The notes beneath the pieces are model-generated. The model was not told the DNA's origin and did not search any database. It worked only from the letters and a program-made list of their open reading frames with translations. DNA of 64,000 nucleotides, from assembly GCF_014652455.1 (NCBI RefSeq), contig NZ_BMYV01000001.1, positions 992,001 through 1,056,000 on the forward strand, given 5' to 3'. Shown piece after piece: positions 52,721 through 60,489 of this stretch. This DNA comes from Litorimonas cladophorae (lineage in GTDB: Bacteria > Pseudomonadota > Alphaproteobacteria > Caulobacterales > Maricaulaceae). Every line of letters starts with the position of its first letter. Within the stretch, counting starts at the first letter, position 1. The translations under genes were made by a program, and so were the position numbers.

Positions 52721-53641
52721 ATGTCTCTCTCATTCAATAGCCGTAATTCCGAACTGGATGGTATTTACGCCGCTCTATTTTCAGCGGGTGAAGCCATCTA
52801 TGCCGAATTGAAAAAAGGCTCAGGGTTAAAATTCGCGGCAAGCGGAAATGAGTCAGGCGATGAACAGATCGAACTCGACATCATCGCCGATGAAGCTTTC
52901 TTCAAAACCCTAAGCCAAGACAACCACGTCCGCTATGTCGTCTCCGAAGAGCGTCCTGGCCTAAGCAAATTATCCGACGGGCCTTACTCCATCGCGCTGG
53001 ACCCGCTGGATGGGTCAAAGGCCGCATTGATTGGGATTCCCTCTGGTGCGATTTTTGGGGTCTTTGAAAATGCGGAAGTCGCCAAGGACTTTAATGGCCA
53101 AAATATTATTAGTGGCGGATTCTTCGTTTTCGGCATGAACTTAGAGGCTTATTTTGCCGACGGACCTGACGTTTATAAAGGTCTTTTCGATCAAGATGCA
53201 GGCACATGGGAGATCATCGCTCTGCCAGACGCCATGCCAAGTGCAGACATTCTGGCCATTAATGGTGCAAACCAATTGGTTTGGGATCAGTGGTTACAAG
53301 ATCACTATCTCTCACTGCTTGATACGAAAAATGGAACGGTCAAACCGTATAATATGCGATGGTTTGCTTCTATGGTGTCGGACCTAAAACGCTTGCTCTT
53401 GCAAGGGGGTATTTTCGCTTACCCCGCAGCCAATCGTAAGGGGTATGAAAGGGGCCATTTGCGCCTCGTCTATGAAGCGATCCCAATGTCGTTTTTGATT
53501 CGCGCGATGGGTGGAGCCTCGACAGATGGTGACCAATCTTTGTTGGATGTGCCCGTGACCGACCTGCATCAAAAAACACCCGTCTTTATCGGAAATGCCG
53601 ACAAGATCGCAGATATCGAAGCTGCGAAACGCGGAAATTAA
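52721..53641 (+). CDS. Class I fructose-1,6-bisphosphatase-like protein
   Basis: 306 residues, somewhat shorter than typical FBPase (~330). YVVSEERPG and ALDPLDGSKAAL correspond to the metal-binding S-E-E and D-P-L-D-G-S motifs, but the usual S-S-N-I-D after DPLDG is S-K-A-A-L. The C-terminal RLVYEAIPMSFLIRAMGGASTDG and LLDVPVTDLHQKTPVFIGN match FBPase well, and KPYNMRWFASMVSD is the usual substrate region. It would serve gluconeogenesis, useful when growing on uronates or aromatics. The altered motif leaves room for another sugar phosphate as substrate. Ribosome-binding site weak. Confidence 0.85.
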   Translation: MSLSFNSRNSELDGIYAALFSAGEAIYAELKKGSGLKFAASGNESGDEQIELDIIADEAFFKTLSQDNHVRYVVSEERPGLSKLSDGPYSIALDPLDGSKAALIGIPSGAIFGVFENAEVAKDFNGQNIISGGFFVFGMNLEAYFADGPDVYKGLFDQDAGTWEIIALPDAMPSADILAINGANQLVWDQWLQDHYLSLLDTKNGTVKPYNMRWFASMVSDLKRLLLQGGIFAYPAANRKGYERGHLRLVYEAIPMSFLIRAMGGASTDGDQSLLDVPVTDLHQKTPVFIGNADKIADIEAAKRGN

Positions 53642-53670
53642 AACCCGCGTTACGATTAAACTTCGCTGTC

Positions 53671-55035
53671 TTAAGAGATAGAGACGGTCTTGATGTTGCA
53701 GAAGGCCCGAAGACCTTCTGCGGCCAATTCCCGACCATACCCCGAACGCTTGACGCCACCAAACGGTAAGGCGGGATGGGACGCCGTCATAGAATTGACG
53801 AAGGTCGCACCAGCTTCGATCTCATTAATCGCGAACGCTTGCTCGTCGGAGTCTTGGGTGAAAATCGACGAGCCCAGTCCAAATGGACTGTCATTGGCAA
53901 GTTCAATCGCCTCTTCAATAGAGTGAACTTTAAATAACAATGCGACAGGCCCGAAAATCTCTTCATGGTAGGCGTTTGATGACTGTTGGATATGCTCCAA
54001 AATCCCAGGTCGATAGAAAAATCCGGGGCCGTCAATGACTTCGGCGCCTGTCACGCGCGCCGCGCCATCTTTAATCGCATTTTCGACTTGCTTCGCAATT
54101 TCATCCCGTGCGGACTCCGTCACCATAGGTCCAATATCTGTTGCGGGACTGTTTGGATCACCAACCACGAGGGCTTCAAACCCTACTTTGAATTTGGCTT
54201 TGAATTCGTCGTAAATATCGGCGTGTATAATAAACCGTTTGCCCGCGATACAGGACTGCCCGCAATTCTGCGTCCGCGCTGTGACGGCGACCTCGACGGC
54301 TTTATCGAGATCGGCGCTAGGCATCACGATGAAAGCATCAGAGCCGCCAAGCTCAAGAACTGTTGGTTTAATCACTTCCCCACAGATTGACGCCACGGAC
54401 GATCCTGCACCTTCTGAGCCCGTGAGGGTAGCGCCGCGAACCCGATCATCCCGCAAAATATCACCGACCTGATCGGTGGTGATAAACATACTCTGCAACG
54501 AACCCTCAGGGAAGCCAGCGCGACGGACCACATCTTCGACCGACAGTGAACATTGCGGCACGTTTGACGCATGTTTTAATAACCCCGTATTGCCCGCCAT
54601 CAGCGCAGGCGCGACGAAGCGGTAAACTTGCCACAACGGATAATTCCACGGCATCACAACCATGATCGGCCCCAGCGGCAGGTATTTCTTATATGTCTGT
54701 GCATCCGTGGCCTCGACAACCTCATCGGCCATCATGCTTTCGGCGTGGTCCGCATAGTAGCGGCACCCCATCGCGCATTTTTTAACTTCGCCAATTGCGG
54801 ATTTCAGCGTCTTACCCATTTCGAGCGTAATGATAGCGCCGAGACGATCCGCCTCATCTTCAAGGATATCTGCGATACGATGCATGGCGGCTTTACGGTC
54901 TTCCATAGACCAAGACTTGAGGGTTTTATGCGCCGCCCAAGACGCAACCAGAGCGTCCTCGATTTGGGATTCAGAGATATTGTCAAATGTCGCTTCGACT
55001 TCGCCTGTGGCGGGATTGGTGGATGCAAATGCCAT
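53671..55035 (-). CDS. NAD(P)-dependent succinate-semialdehyde dehydrogenase
   Basis: 454 residues, ALDH superfamily of the Sad/YneI type. Active-site glutamate in LELGGSDAFIV and cysteine in NCGQSCIAGKRF; cofactor region VVMPWNYPLWQVYR and TLTGSEGAG. The N-terminus is short (FASTNPATGEVEATF) as in this subgroup. In the homoprotocatechuate pathway the final aldolase gives pyruvate and succinic semialdehyde, which this enzyme oxidises to succinate. It lies 14 bp after hpaE on the same strand, supporting this role. The aldolase itself (HpaI) is not seen. Confidence 0.92.
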   Translation of the reverse strand: MAFASTNPATGEVEATFDNISESQIEDALVASWAAHKTLKSWSMEDRKAAMHRIADILEDEADRLGAIITLEMGKTLKSAIGEVKKCAMGCRYYADHAESMMADEVVEATDAQTYKKYLPLGPIMVVMPWNYPLWQVYRFVAPALMAGNTGLLKHASNVPQCSLSVEDVVRRAGFPEGSLQSMFITTDQVGDILRDDRVRGATLTGSEGAGSSVASICGEVIKPTVLELGGSDAFIVMPSADLDKAVEVAVTARTQNCGQSCIAGKRFIIHADIYDEFKAKFKVGFEALVVGDPNSPATDIGPMVTESARDEIAKQVENAIKDGAARVTGAEVIDGPGFFYRPGILEHIQQSSNAYHEEIFGPVALLFKVHSIEEAIELANDSPFGLGSSIFTQDSDEQAFAINEIEAGATFVNSMTASHPALPFGGVKRSGYGRELAAEGLRAFCNIKTVSIS

Positions 55036-55049
55036 AAGATGTCTCGCGA

Positions 55050-56585
55050 TTACGTGCCTAGTTTCGGAATGCTATGCGTACCATACGCGATACAGGTGTT
55101 CTTTGTTTCCATATAAAAATCAAAGGACCAATCCCCGCCGTCTCGCCCGATGCCTGAGGCTTTCATACCGCCGAACGGCGCTGGCAAATGACGGTTATTT
55201 TCTGAATTAATCCAGATCATACCGGCTTCCAACTCTCTAGCGACGCGCATCCCTTTGGCAGAATTTTCGGTCCAGACATAACCCGTCAGACCATATTCCG
55301 TATCATTGGCGATCTTGATAGCCTCGGCTTCATCTTTGAAAGGAATAGCGGTGAGAACGGGGCCGAAAATTTCTTCCTGTGCAATCCTCATATCGTTCGT
55401 CGCATTCGTGAATAGCGTTGGCTTAACGTAACACCCTTCTTTGCCCTTGCGCGCGCCGCCAACCGCGACCGTCGCACCGTCTTCTTTAGCTATTTCGAAA
55501 TAACTCATGACTTTCTCATGGTGGGTCGGGTGGATCAGCGGACCAATTTCGGTGTTGGGATCAAGCGGATGTCCGACATTGATCCTTCTAATCCGCGCGG
55601 CAACTTTCGCTGTGAAGCTATCATAAATCGAGTCTTGTACTAATAGGCGCGTCGACGATGTGCAGCGTTCTCCATTCAGCGAAAATTGCATAAAGACCGC
55701 CGCGTCCAGCGCGCGCTCCATATCCGCATCGTCGAACACAATGCAGGGATTTTTCCCGCCGAGTTCCAAGTGCAACCGTTTCAGGGTCGGCGCAGCTTGG
55801 CGTTGGATGTGGGAGCCGGTTGAGCTCTCCCCAACAAAGGCAATCGCCTTAATGTGCTCATGCTCGGTTAGGGCTTTGCCCGCACTCTCTCCTAAGCCAT
55901 TGACCACATTCAACACGCCTTTTGGCAAGCCCGCCTCATATGCGATCTCGCACAATAACATTGCAGTGTAGGGCGAGAATTCAGCCGGTTTTTGAACGAC
56001 TGTACAGCCACTCGCCAGCGCCGGAGCAATCTTCCAGGTGGACAGCATGAAGGGTGTATTCCACGGCGTAATGACACCGACAGCGCCCAGAGGATGCCGT
56101 GTTGTAAAGTTATGGTGGTGTTCAGCGGGTAAGCTCAGACCCTTGCCTGCTTCGACAGCTTTGTCACCGAAAAACCGAAAGTTCGCAGCGCCACGAATGG
56201 CGGCCTTTTGCATGAAACGGATCGGTTGACCCGTATCCATGGACTCGATCATCGCGATTTCATCCGCTCGGGCTTCAATTCCGTCGGCGATTGCGTACAT
56301 AATTTCGCGGCGTTTAGCGCCATCCAAATCGCGCCAGCCGCCGAGAAAAGCTTTATGCGCCGCATTTGCAGCCGCGTCGATATCTGCGGCTGTTCCCGAC
56401 CAGATATCACCTAACCGAGAATTATCGACAGGCGTAATGTTTTCGAATGTCTCTTTCGATTTACCCTTCACCAATCTTCCATTGATGAAATGACCTAATG
56501 GTTCCTTGCGGAACCGCGCCATATGTTTGCGGGCTTTAGCAACCCGTTTCTCAAGATCGGTTTTTTTAAATGTCACTTTAGCCAT
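55050..56585 (-). CDS. hpaE: 5-carboxymethyl-2-hydroxymuconate semialdehyde dehydrogenase
   Basis: 511 residues from ATG 56585 (AAAGG upstream; it overlaps the end of hpaF by 8 bp). A longer frame upstream to 56687 is unlikely. ALDH signatures: VGVITPWNTPFMLSTWK, AFVGESSTGSHIQ, catalytic Glu in HLELGGKNPCIVF and Cys in NGERCTSSTRLL. The length and the HLPAPFGGMKASGIGRDGGD end match HpaE. It oxidises CHMS, the ring-cleavage product of homoprotocatechuate, to the muconate substrate of HpaF. Position between hpaF and the SSA dehydrogenase gene supports the assignment. Confidence 0.93.
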   Translation of the reverse strand: MAKVTFKKTDLEKRVAKARKHMARFRKEPLGHFINGRLVKGKSKETFENITPVDNSRLGDIWSGTAADIDAAANAAHKAFLGGWRDLDGAKRREIMYAIADGIEARADEIAMIESMDTGQPIRFMQKAAIRGAANFRFFGDKAVEAGKGLSLPAEHHHNFTTRHPLGAVGVITPWNTPFMLSTWKIAPALASGCTVVQKPAEFSPYTAMLLCEIAYEAGLPKGVLNVVNGLGESAGKALTEHEHIKAIAFVGESSTGSHIQRQAAPTLKRLHLELGGKNPCIVFDDADMERALDAAVFMQFSLNGERCTSSTRLLVQDSIYDSFTAKVAARIRRINVGHPLDPNTEIGPLIHPTHHEKVMSYFEIAKEDGATVAVGGARKGKEGCYVKPTLFTNATNDMRIAQEEIFGPVLTAIPFKDEAEAIKIANDTEYGLTGYVWTENSAKGMRVARELEAGMIWINSENNRHLPAPFGGMKASGIGRDGGDWSFDFYMETKNTCIAYGTHSIPKLGT

Positions 56586-56976
56586 TGGACGTGCCTTTAA
56601 TGATGTCGTGAATATTGTTTTTCTTCCAGGTCCAGTCTTTCTTAATCTCCTGAAGCTCCAATCCCAGAGACAACGGATTTCCCGCATCGAAATGCTCTTT
56701 GGTAAAATCAGTTAGGACTTTAAACAACACATCGCCAATCTCACGTTTGGTCGCGTCTTCGCGGCCCTGCCCGATCCGAACGGTAATATAGATAAATTCA
56801 CGACCCAAAACGCCGTCACCGACGCGGTATCGTTCGAAGGATTGTGCCCGCGTACGGATACCCCCTGTTGGCAGCGCAGGCATAGCCATGGCCGCTTCAT
56901 GGAGGTGTCCCAACAAACGCTGGATATAAAGGGTCTTTGCGATCCCCTTTGAATGCTCAACAATAATATGTGGCAC
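56578..56976 (-). CDS. hpaF: 5-carboxymethyl-2-hydroxymuconate delta-isomerase
   Basis: 132 residues. MPHIIVEHSKGIA begins with the catalytic Pro after Met removal, as in CHMI of the tautomerase superfamily; the later GIRTRAQSFERYRVGDG carries the substrate-binding arginines. It isomerises 5-carboxymethyl-2-hydroxymuconate. First gene of the minus-strand hpaF-hpaE-SSADH unit and divergent from hpaG, with a palindrome between them. Confidence 0.92.
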   Translation of the reverse strand: MPHIIVEHSKGIAKTLYIQRLLGHLHEAAMAMPALPTGGIRTRAQSFERYRVGDGVLGREFIYITVRIGQGREDATKREIGDVLFKVLTDFTKEHFDAGNPLSLGLELQEIKKDWTWKKNNIHDIIKGTSNG

Positions 56977-56998
56977 GAAATCTCCTTGACCCTTTTAT

Positions 56999-57010
56999 TT
57001 AACATGTTAA
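56999..57010. promoter_or_regulatory. Probable HpaR operator, hpaF/hpaG divergent promoter
   Basis: Perfect 12-bp palindrome TTAACATGTTAA, followed by GTAC. The same 12-mer, followed by TTAC, occurs at 60275-60286 over the hpaH start. MarR-family proteins bind such AT-rich palindromes. It lies between the divergent starts at 56976 and 57045. Confidence 0.7.
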
Positions 57011-57044
57011 GTACATTGCACCTCGAAAATGTCAAGGATCCAAA

Positions 57045-57905
57045 ATGAAATTCGTCACTTTCCTACAAGATGAGCAGCAACGTTTCGGGGGGATTACGTC
57101 TTCGCATGAAAGCAAAATCGTCGACCTTACAGCCAATTTCAGCGACCTGCATAGTGTGTTGAAATCAGACCGATTAGACGCCGCGAAAACGGCCGTCGAA
57201 AGTGGAAAAGGAACGATCAATCTTGCCGACGTGACGCTTTTGCCGCCCATCACAACAGCGGAAAAATACTTCTGCATTGGCGTCAATTATGCCAACCGAA
57301 ATGCTGAGTATAAGGACGGTTCAGAAGCCCCAAAAAATCCATCTGTCTTCATGCGATCGCGTGAGAGTTTTGTCGGACATGGCCAGTACATTGAACGCCC
57401 ACCTGAATCCCATCAGCTTGATTATGAGGGCGAAATTGTTGTGATCATCGGGAAAGAGGGTCGTCGCATTAAACGTGAAAATGCACGCGATCACATTGCA
57501 GGGCTCTGCGTTATGAATGAGGGCACCCTGCGCGATTGGGTACGCCACGCCAAATTTAATGTGACACAAGGCAAGAACTTCGAAAAATCTGGAGCATTGG
57601 GCCCATGGATGGTGCCGCTTACTGACGATATAGATCTTAAAGATTTGCAAATTCAAACCCGCGTCAACGGTGAACTCCGCCAAGACGACCATACCTCAAA
57701 TATGATGTTTCCCATCGAATTCCAGATCGAATATTTATCTAAATTTGCCCGACTCAAAGCCGGTGATGTAATCGCAACTGGTACACCCAACGGTGCAGGC
57801 GCTCGCTTTGATCCGCCCAAATATTTGGTGCCTGGCGATGTCGTTGAAGTGACCTGCCCTGGCATCGGTACCTTGCGCAATGAAGTTAGAGACGAAGTCG
57901 TTTAG
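57045..57905 (+). CDS. hpaG: FAH-family hydrolase, probable HpaG (OPET decarboxylase/HHDD isomerase)
   Basis: 286 residues. A short N-terminal domain (1-70) precedes the FAH domain: YFCIGVNYANRNAEY, DYEGEIVVIIGKEGR (E-x-E metal site), GKNFEKSGALGPWMV, and the end GTPNGAGARFDPPKYLVPGDVVEV. It matches single-domain HpaG-type or fumarylpyruvate-hydrolase-type enzymes. In E. coli HpaG is a fused double-domain protein (~430 residues); this is a single-domain form. The placement between hpaF and hpaR fits decarboxylation of 5-oxopent-3-ene-1,2,5-tricarboxylate. Exact reaction inferred. Confidence 0.88.
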   Translation: MKFVTFLQDEQQRFGGITSSHESKIVDLTANFSDLHSVLKSDRLDAAKTAVESGKGTINLADVTLLPPITTAEKYFCIGVNYANRNAEYKDGSEAPKNPSVFMRSRESFVGHGQYIERPPESHQLDYEGEIVVIIGKEGRRIKRENARDHIAGLCVMNEGTLRDWVRHAKFNVTQGKNFEKSGALGPWMVPLTDDIDLKDLQIQTRVNGELRQDDHTSNMMFPIEFQIEYLSKFARLKAGDVIATGTPNGAGARFDPPKYLVPGDVVEVTCPGIGTLRNEVRDEVV

Positions 57906-57917
57906 GCTAAGATTTGC

Positions 57918-58346
57918 ATGATGGACTCCGAACTTAGAGCATTTCAAAAAAACTTACCCATGGCACTTTTACGGGCGCGCGAGACTGTCATGGGACATTT
58001 TCGTCCGCTTCTGCGTTTGCATGACATCACGGAACAACAATGGCGCGTCATCCGAGCGCTCTACGGAAAACCTGGCCTTGAGGTCTCGGCGCTCGCGGAC
58101 AAAACCCTGCTGCTGATGCCGAGCCTGACGCGCATTTTAAAGGCATTGGAGGAACGCGAGTTTGTGACCAGCTCCATGGTCGAAGGCGATAACCGACGGA
58201 AGCTTATTCGACTGGACCACAAAGGTCGCGCAGTTCATCAAATGATGTCCCCTCTCAGCGAGGCAGAATATAAAAAAATTGAAGCCAAACTTGGCGCAAA
58301 GAAACTAAAAACCCTCTACCAGTTACTCAACGACCTCTCCGATTAG
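57918..58346 (+). CDS. hpaR: Homoprotocatechuate operon regulator HpaR (MarR family)
   Basis: 142 residues. N-terminal FQKNLPMALLRARETVMGHFRPLLRLHDITEQQWRVIRAL matches HpaR in outline; the winged helix follows (EVSALADKTLLLMPSLTRILKAL) with the wing VEGDNRRKLIRL. It probably represses hpaG-hpaR, hpaF-hpaE and hpaH-ligAB through the TTAACATGTTAA palindromes and is relieved by 4-hydroxy- or 3,4-dihydroxyphenylacetate as in E. coli. It is 12 bp after hpaG and overlaps the convergent ligB-like gene by 4 bp. Confidence 0.92.
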   Translation: MMDSELRAFQKNLPMALLRARETVMGHFRPLLRLHDITEQQWRVIRALYGKPGLEVSALADKTLLLMPSLTRILKALEEREFVTSSMVEGDNRRKLIRLDHKGRAVHQMMSPLSEAEYKKIEAKLGAKKLKTLYQLLNDLSD

Positions 58347-59161
58347 ATAGCCATAACCGCGGCGGTACACCCGACGGAAAATATCGGAATAGGTTCATAA
58401 AACCAAAGATCACCCTTCGCGCCTTCACAAAGCCCACTGATTGCGGTCAGGGTTCGAATCTCAAATCCGCCCTGCCCTGCATCTTTCAGCGTGTCCTCAT
58501 CCGTATACGACAGCAGCTTTTCTTTATCATTCGCTACCCAAGCATCCAGATACTCGCGGTCCCACTCTTCGACAATTTTGCCGCTATTTGGTGTAGCGGG
58601 CCAATGACTGATCCCGCCGGTTCCTATGACCGCAATTTTTTCAGGCATTTCATCACAGGCGCGACGCAGCGCTCGACCGAATTCCCACACACGATGGAGT
58701 GGTGTTAAGGGCGGACCTTGGCAGTTAATATTTACCGGAATTATATCCATGTCATAGTTTGGCGTCAGGAAATGCAGCGGAACCATAATCCCATGGTCCA
58801 TTTTCCATTCTTCAGCATAAGCAACATCGATGCTCTGCATCACTTCTGTGATAATTCGTCGGGATAAATCAGGATTTCCCGGGATCTTTGTGCGGGGAAT
58901 GCCGAGCCATTCTGGGTCTTCAATTGGACCCTCATATTCCTCACCCATGCCCATGGCATAAGCGGGCATGTTGTTCATGAAAAAGTTCGCGAAATGCTCT
59001 GCGGCGATAACGACCAACGCTTCCGCGCCGCTGTCTTCAATCGCTTTTCGCATTCGGTCTAGCTGTGCGTAGAAAGCGTCGCGCACGGCGGGGTCAGCAC
59101 GTTCCGCGCGGCCTGTAATTCCAGGCGCATGTGAGCAAATACCTGCAAATACGAGTGCCAT
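58343..59161 (-). CDS. Class III extradiol ring-cleavage dioxygenase, LigB-like catalytic subunit
   Basis: 272 residues. ICSHAPGITGRAE near the N-terminus carries the first iron-binding His (residue 11); VVIAAEHFANFFMNN the second; MDHGIMVPLHFL and VIGTGGISHWPATP hold the catalytic and structural residues of the LigB/gallate dioxygenase group. It does not resemble E. coli HpaD, which lacks the GGISHWP block. In the hpa cluster it should open homoprotocatechuate to CHMS, together with the LigA-like small subunit whose stop overlaps its start. True substrate (homoprotocatechuate, protocatechuate or gallate) must be inferred from neighbours. Confidence 0.9.
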   Translation of the reverse strand: MALVFAGICSHAPGITGRAERADPAVRDAFYAQLDRMRKAIEDSGAEALVVIAAEHFANFFMNNMPAYAMGMGEEYEGPIEDPEWLGIPRTKIPGNPDLSRRIITEVMQSIDVAYAEEWKMDHGIMVPLHFLTPNYDMDIIPVNINCQGPPLTPLHRVWEFGRALRRACDEMPEKIAVIGTGGISHWPATPNSGKIVEEWDREYLDAWVANDKEKLLSYTDEDTLKDAGQGGFEIRTLTAISGLCEGAKGDLWFYEPIPIFSVGCTAAVMAI

Positions 59162-59481
59162 TAAACTGCTCCGCCTTCTCCGCCATCAACCGCGCGGTAA
59201 ATACCGTCACGGACTTGACCGTGGACGGACAATCCGTCCTTCATGGCCTGAATATACTCATCCCATTCCAGTCCGATAAAGGCGGCATAATGCATCAGTA
59301 TTTGTCCATTCACGCCGTGAATGTACAGCTCTCCAACGTCGCCATTCCTTAACCAATCTTGCTCTTCAGGCGTCAGGCTGTATTCCGCAAGAAGACCCTC
59401 AAGGTCTGTTTTAAATTGCGCTTGGACCGCCGTGTCTCGGTTCAAATTGAACAGAAGTTTTTGAACATAATAAAGGCTCAT
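59161..59481 (-). CDS. LigA-like small subunit of extradiol dioxygenase
   Basis: 106 residues from ATG 59481, which overlaps the hpaH stop (ATGA). The sequence YYVQKLLFNLNRD, LLAEYSLTPEEQDWLRNGD and LYIHGVNGQILMHYAAFIG is the LigA (protocatechuate 4,5-dioxygenase alpha) pattern. The alpha-subunit helps form the substrate pocket of LigAB enzymes. Its stop overlaps the LigB-like start, so hpaH, ligA-like and ligB-like genes are all translationally coupled. Confidence 0.9.
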   Translation of the reverse strand: MSLYYVQKLLFNLNRDTAVQAQFKTDLEGLLAEYSLTPEEQDWLRNGDVGELYIHGVNGQILMHYAAFIGLEWDEYIQAMKDGLSVHGQVRDGIYRAVDGGEGGAV

Positions 59482-60281
59482 GAGAAGCCCAACGATACAC
59501 ACCCAAGTGGACCAAAGTCGGCTTTGAAGTTGTCACCTGCGCTCGCCATAACTGGCCGCGTGAAACTACCCGACATGATATACTGACCTGCGTCTAGCTT
59601 AACGCCATGCGGCGCAAACCGTTTTGCTAGCCAGATAAGACCACGTGCGGGATGGTCCAAAATACCAGCCCCCAATCCCGTCTCTTCGACGATGTCATTT
59701 CGATATAAAATAGCACCGGCCCATCGCAGGTCGACGTCTCGCGGGTCAAACTTTTGACTCCCAACTATGATGCCTGCATTTGCTGCATTGTCGGAGATGG
59801 TATCATAAACTTTGCGGGTGTAGCCTGTCTCAGGATCGACACGATGGCTGCGGGCAGCGATTAATTCCAATGAAGGTACGATGTAATCTGTCGCGTCCAA
59901 CACATCTTCGACGCTCAGGTCATCACCGAACAAATCCTGTTTCAGCACAAAGGTGATTTCGACCTCGACACGCGGATCTATGAAATCTGACGCTGGCAAT
60001 ATCGCGCCATTTTCGAACAACATATCATCAAGAAGCGTCCCAAAATCTGGCTCATCAATCTTCATGGCCTCTTGCATGGCGCGGGACGTTAACCCGACTT
60101 TACGCCCGATAACTTTGCGTCCTTCACCCTCTTTTATCTTTATCCACGCGGCCTGAACCGCATAGCCATCCTCAATTGTCATATTAGGATAGGTTTGCGA
60201 AAATGCAGCAAACGGCTTCCTAGCCTTTTCAGCGGCGTGGTGCATCCGCGCGGAAAGTTGAATCTGCTCGCTAGTTAACAT
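59478..60281 (-). CDS. hpaH: 2-oxo-hept-4-ene-1,7-dioate hydratase
   Basis: 267 residues, aligning with HpaH from end to end: IEDGYAVQAAWIKIKEGEGR, VGLTSRAMQEAMKIDEPDFG, DPRVEVEITFVL (E-x-E), YIVPSLELIAAR, TISDNAANAGIIVG and a C-terminal MSGSFTRPV. It hydrates the dienoate formed after HpaG/HpaF; the product goes to an aldolase not found here. It leads the minus-strand hpaH-ligA-ligB unit. The start codon lies inside the palindrome at 60275-60286, so regulator binding would also cover the translation start. Confidence 0.94.
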   Translation of the reverse strand: MLTSEQIQLSARMHHAAEKARKPFAAFSQTYPNMTIEDGYAVQAAWIKIKEGEGRKVIGRKVGLTSRAMQEAMKIDEPDFGTLLDDMLFENGAILPASDFIDPRVEVEITFVLKQDLFGDDLSVEDVLDATDYIVPSLELIAARSHRVDPETGYTRKVYDTISDNAANAGIIVGSQKFDPRDVDLRWAGAILYRNDIVEETGLGAGILDHPARGLIWLAKRFAPHGVKLDAGQYIMSGSFTRPVMASAGDNFKADFGPLGCVSLGFS

Positions 60282-60286
60282 GTTAA
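60275..60286. promoter_or_regulatory. Probable HpaR operator overlapping the hpaH start codon
   Basis: TTAACATGTTAA, identical to 56999-57010, with conserved flanking TAC on one side. The minus-strand ATG of hpaH (60281-60279) is the centre of this palindrome. A possible -35/-10 (TTGAAA and CATAAT) lies upstream on the minus strand within 60300-60350. Confidence 0.65.
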
Positions 60287-60383
60287 TTACTTAACGCCTC
60301 AGCGCCATTATGGCAAGGCTGGGCGCACGGGTTTCAATTCTGAAACGGACACCTTGTTCGAACCCCCTGCCCATTTGGCTGCC

Positions 60384-60488
60384 TCAGGCGAAATATTGCG
60401 CCAGAAAGCTAAGCAGGATAATCAAGCACAGACCGAAGCTAAATATTCGCAAAATCCTTATCGACTTTGATCGCGCCGTCGCCGCCAT
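60384..60488 (-). CDS. Possible 34-residue small membrane protein
   Basis: ATG at 60488, one base after the stop of the GNAT-nitrilase gene, reading 34 codons to a TGA at 60384. The N-terminus MAATARSKSIRILRI is strongly basic and is followed by a hydrophobic segment FSFGLCLIILLSFLAQYFA, a good single membrane helix with positive-inside orientation. No clear ribosome-binding site; translation could be coupled to the upstream stop. No family recognised. It may be a real small membrane protein or chance; the composition favours the former. Confidence 0.35.
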   Translation of the reverse strand: MAATARSKSIRILRIFSFGLCLIILLSFLAQYFA

Positions 60489-60489
60489 A

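Noticed and set aside
56586-56687. 34-residue N-terminal extension of hpaE
   Set aside because: Lies inside hpaF, is basic and unlike HpaE N-termini; ATG 56585 has a ribosome-binding site and gives the family length.
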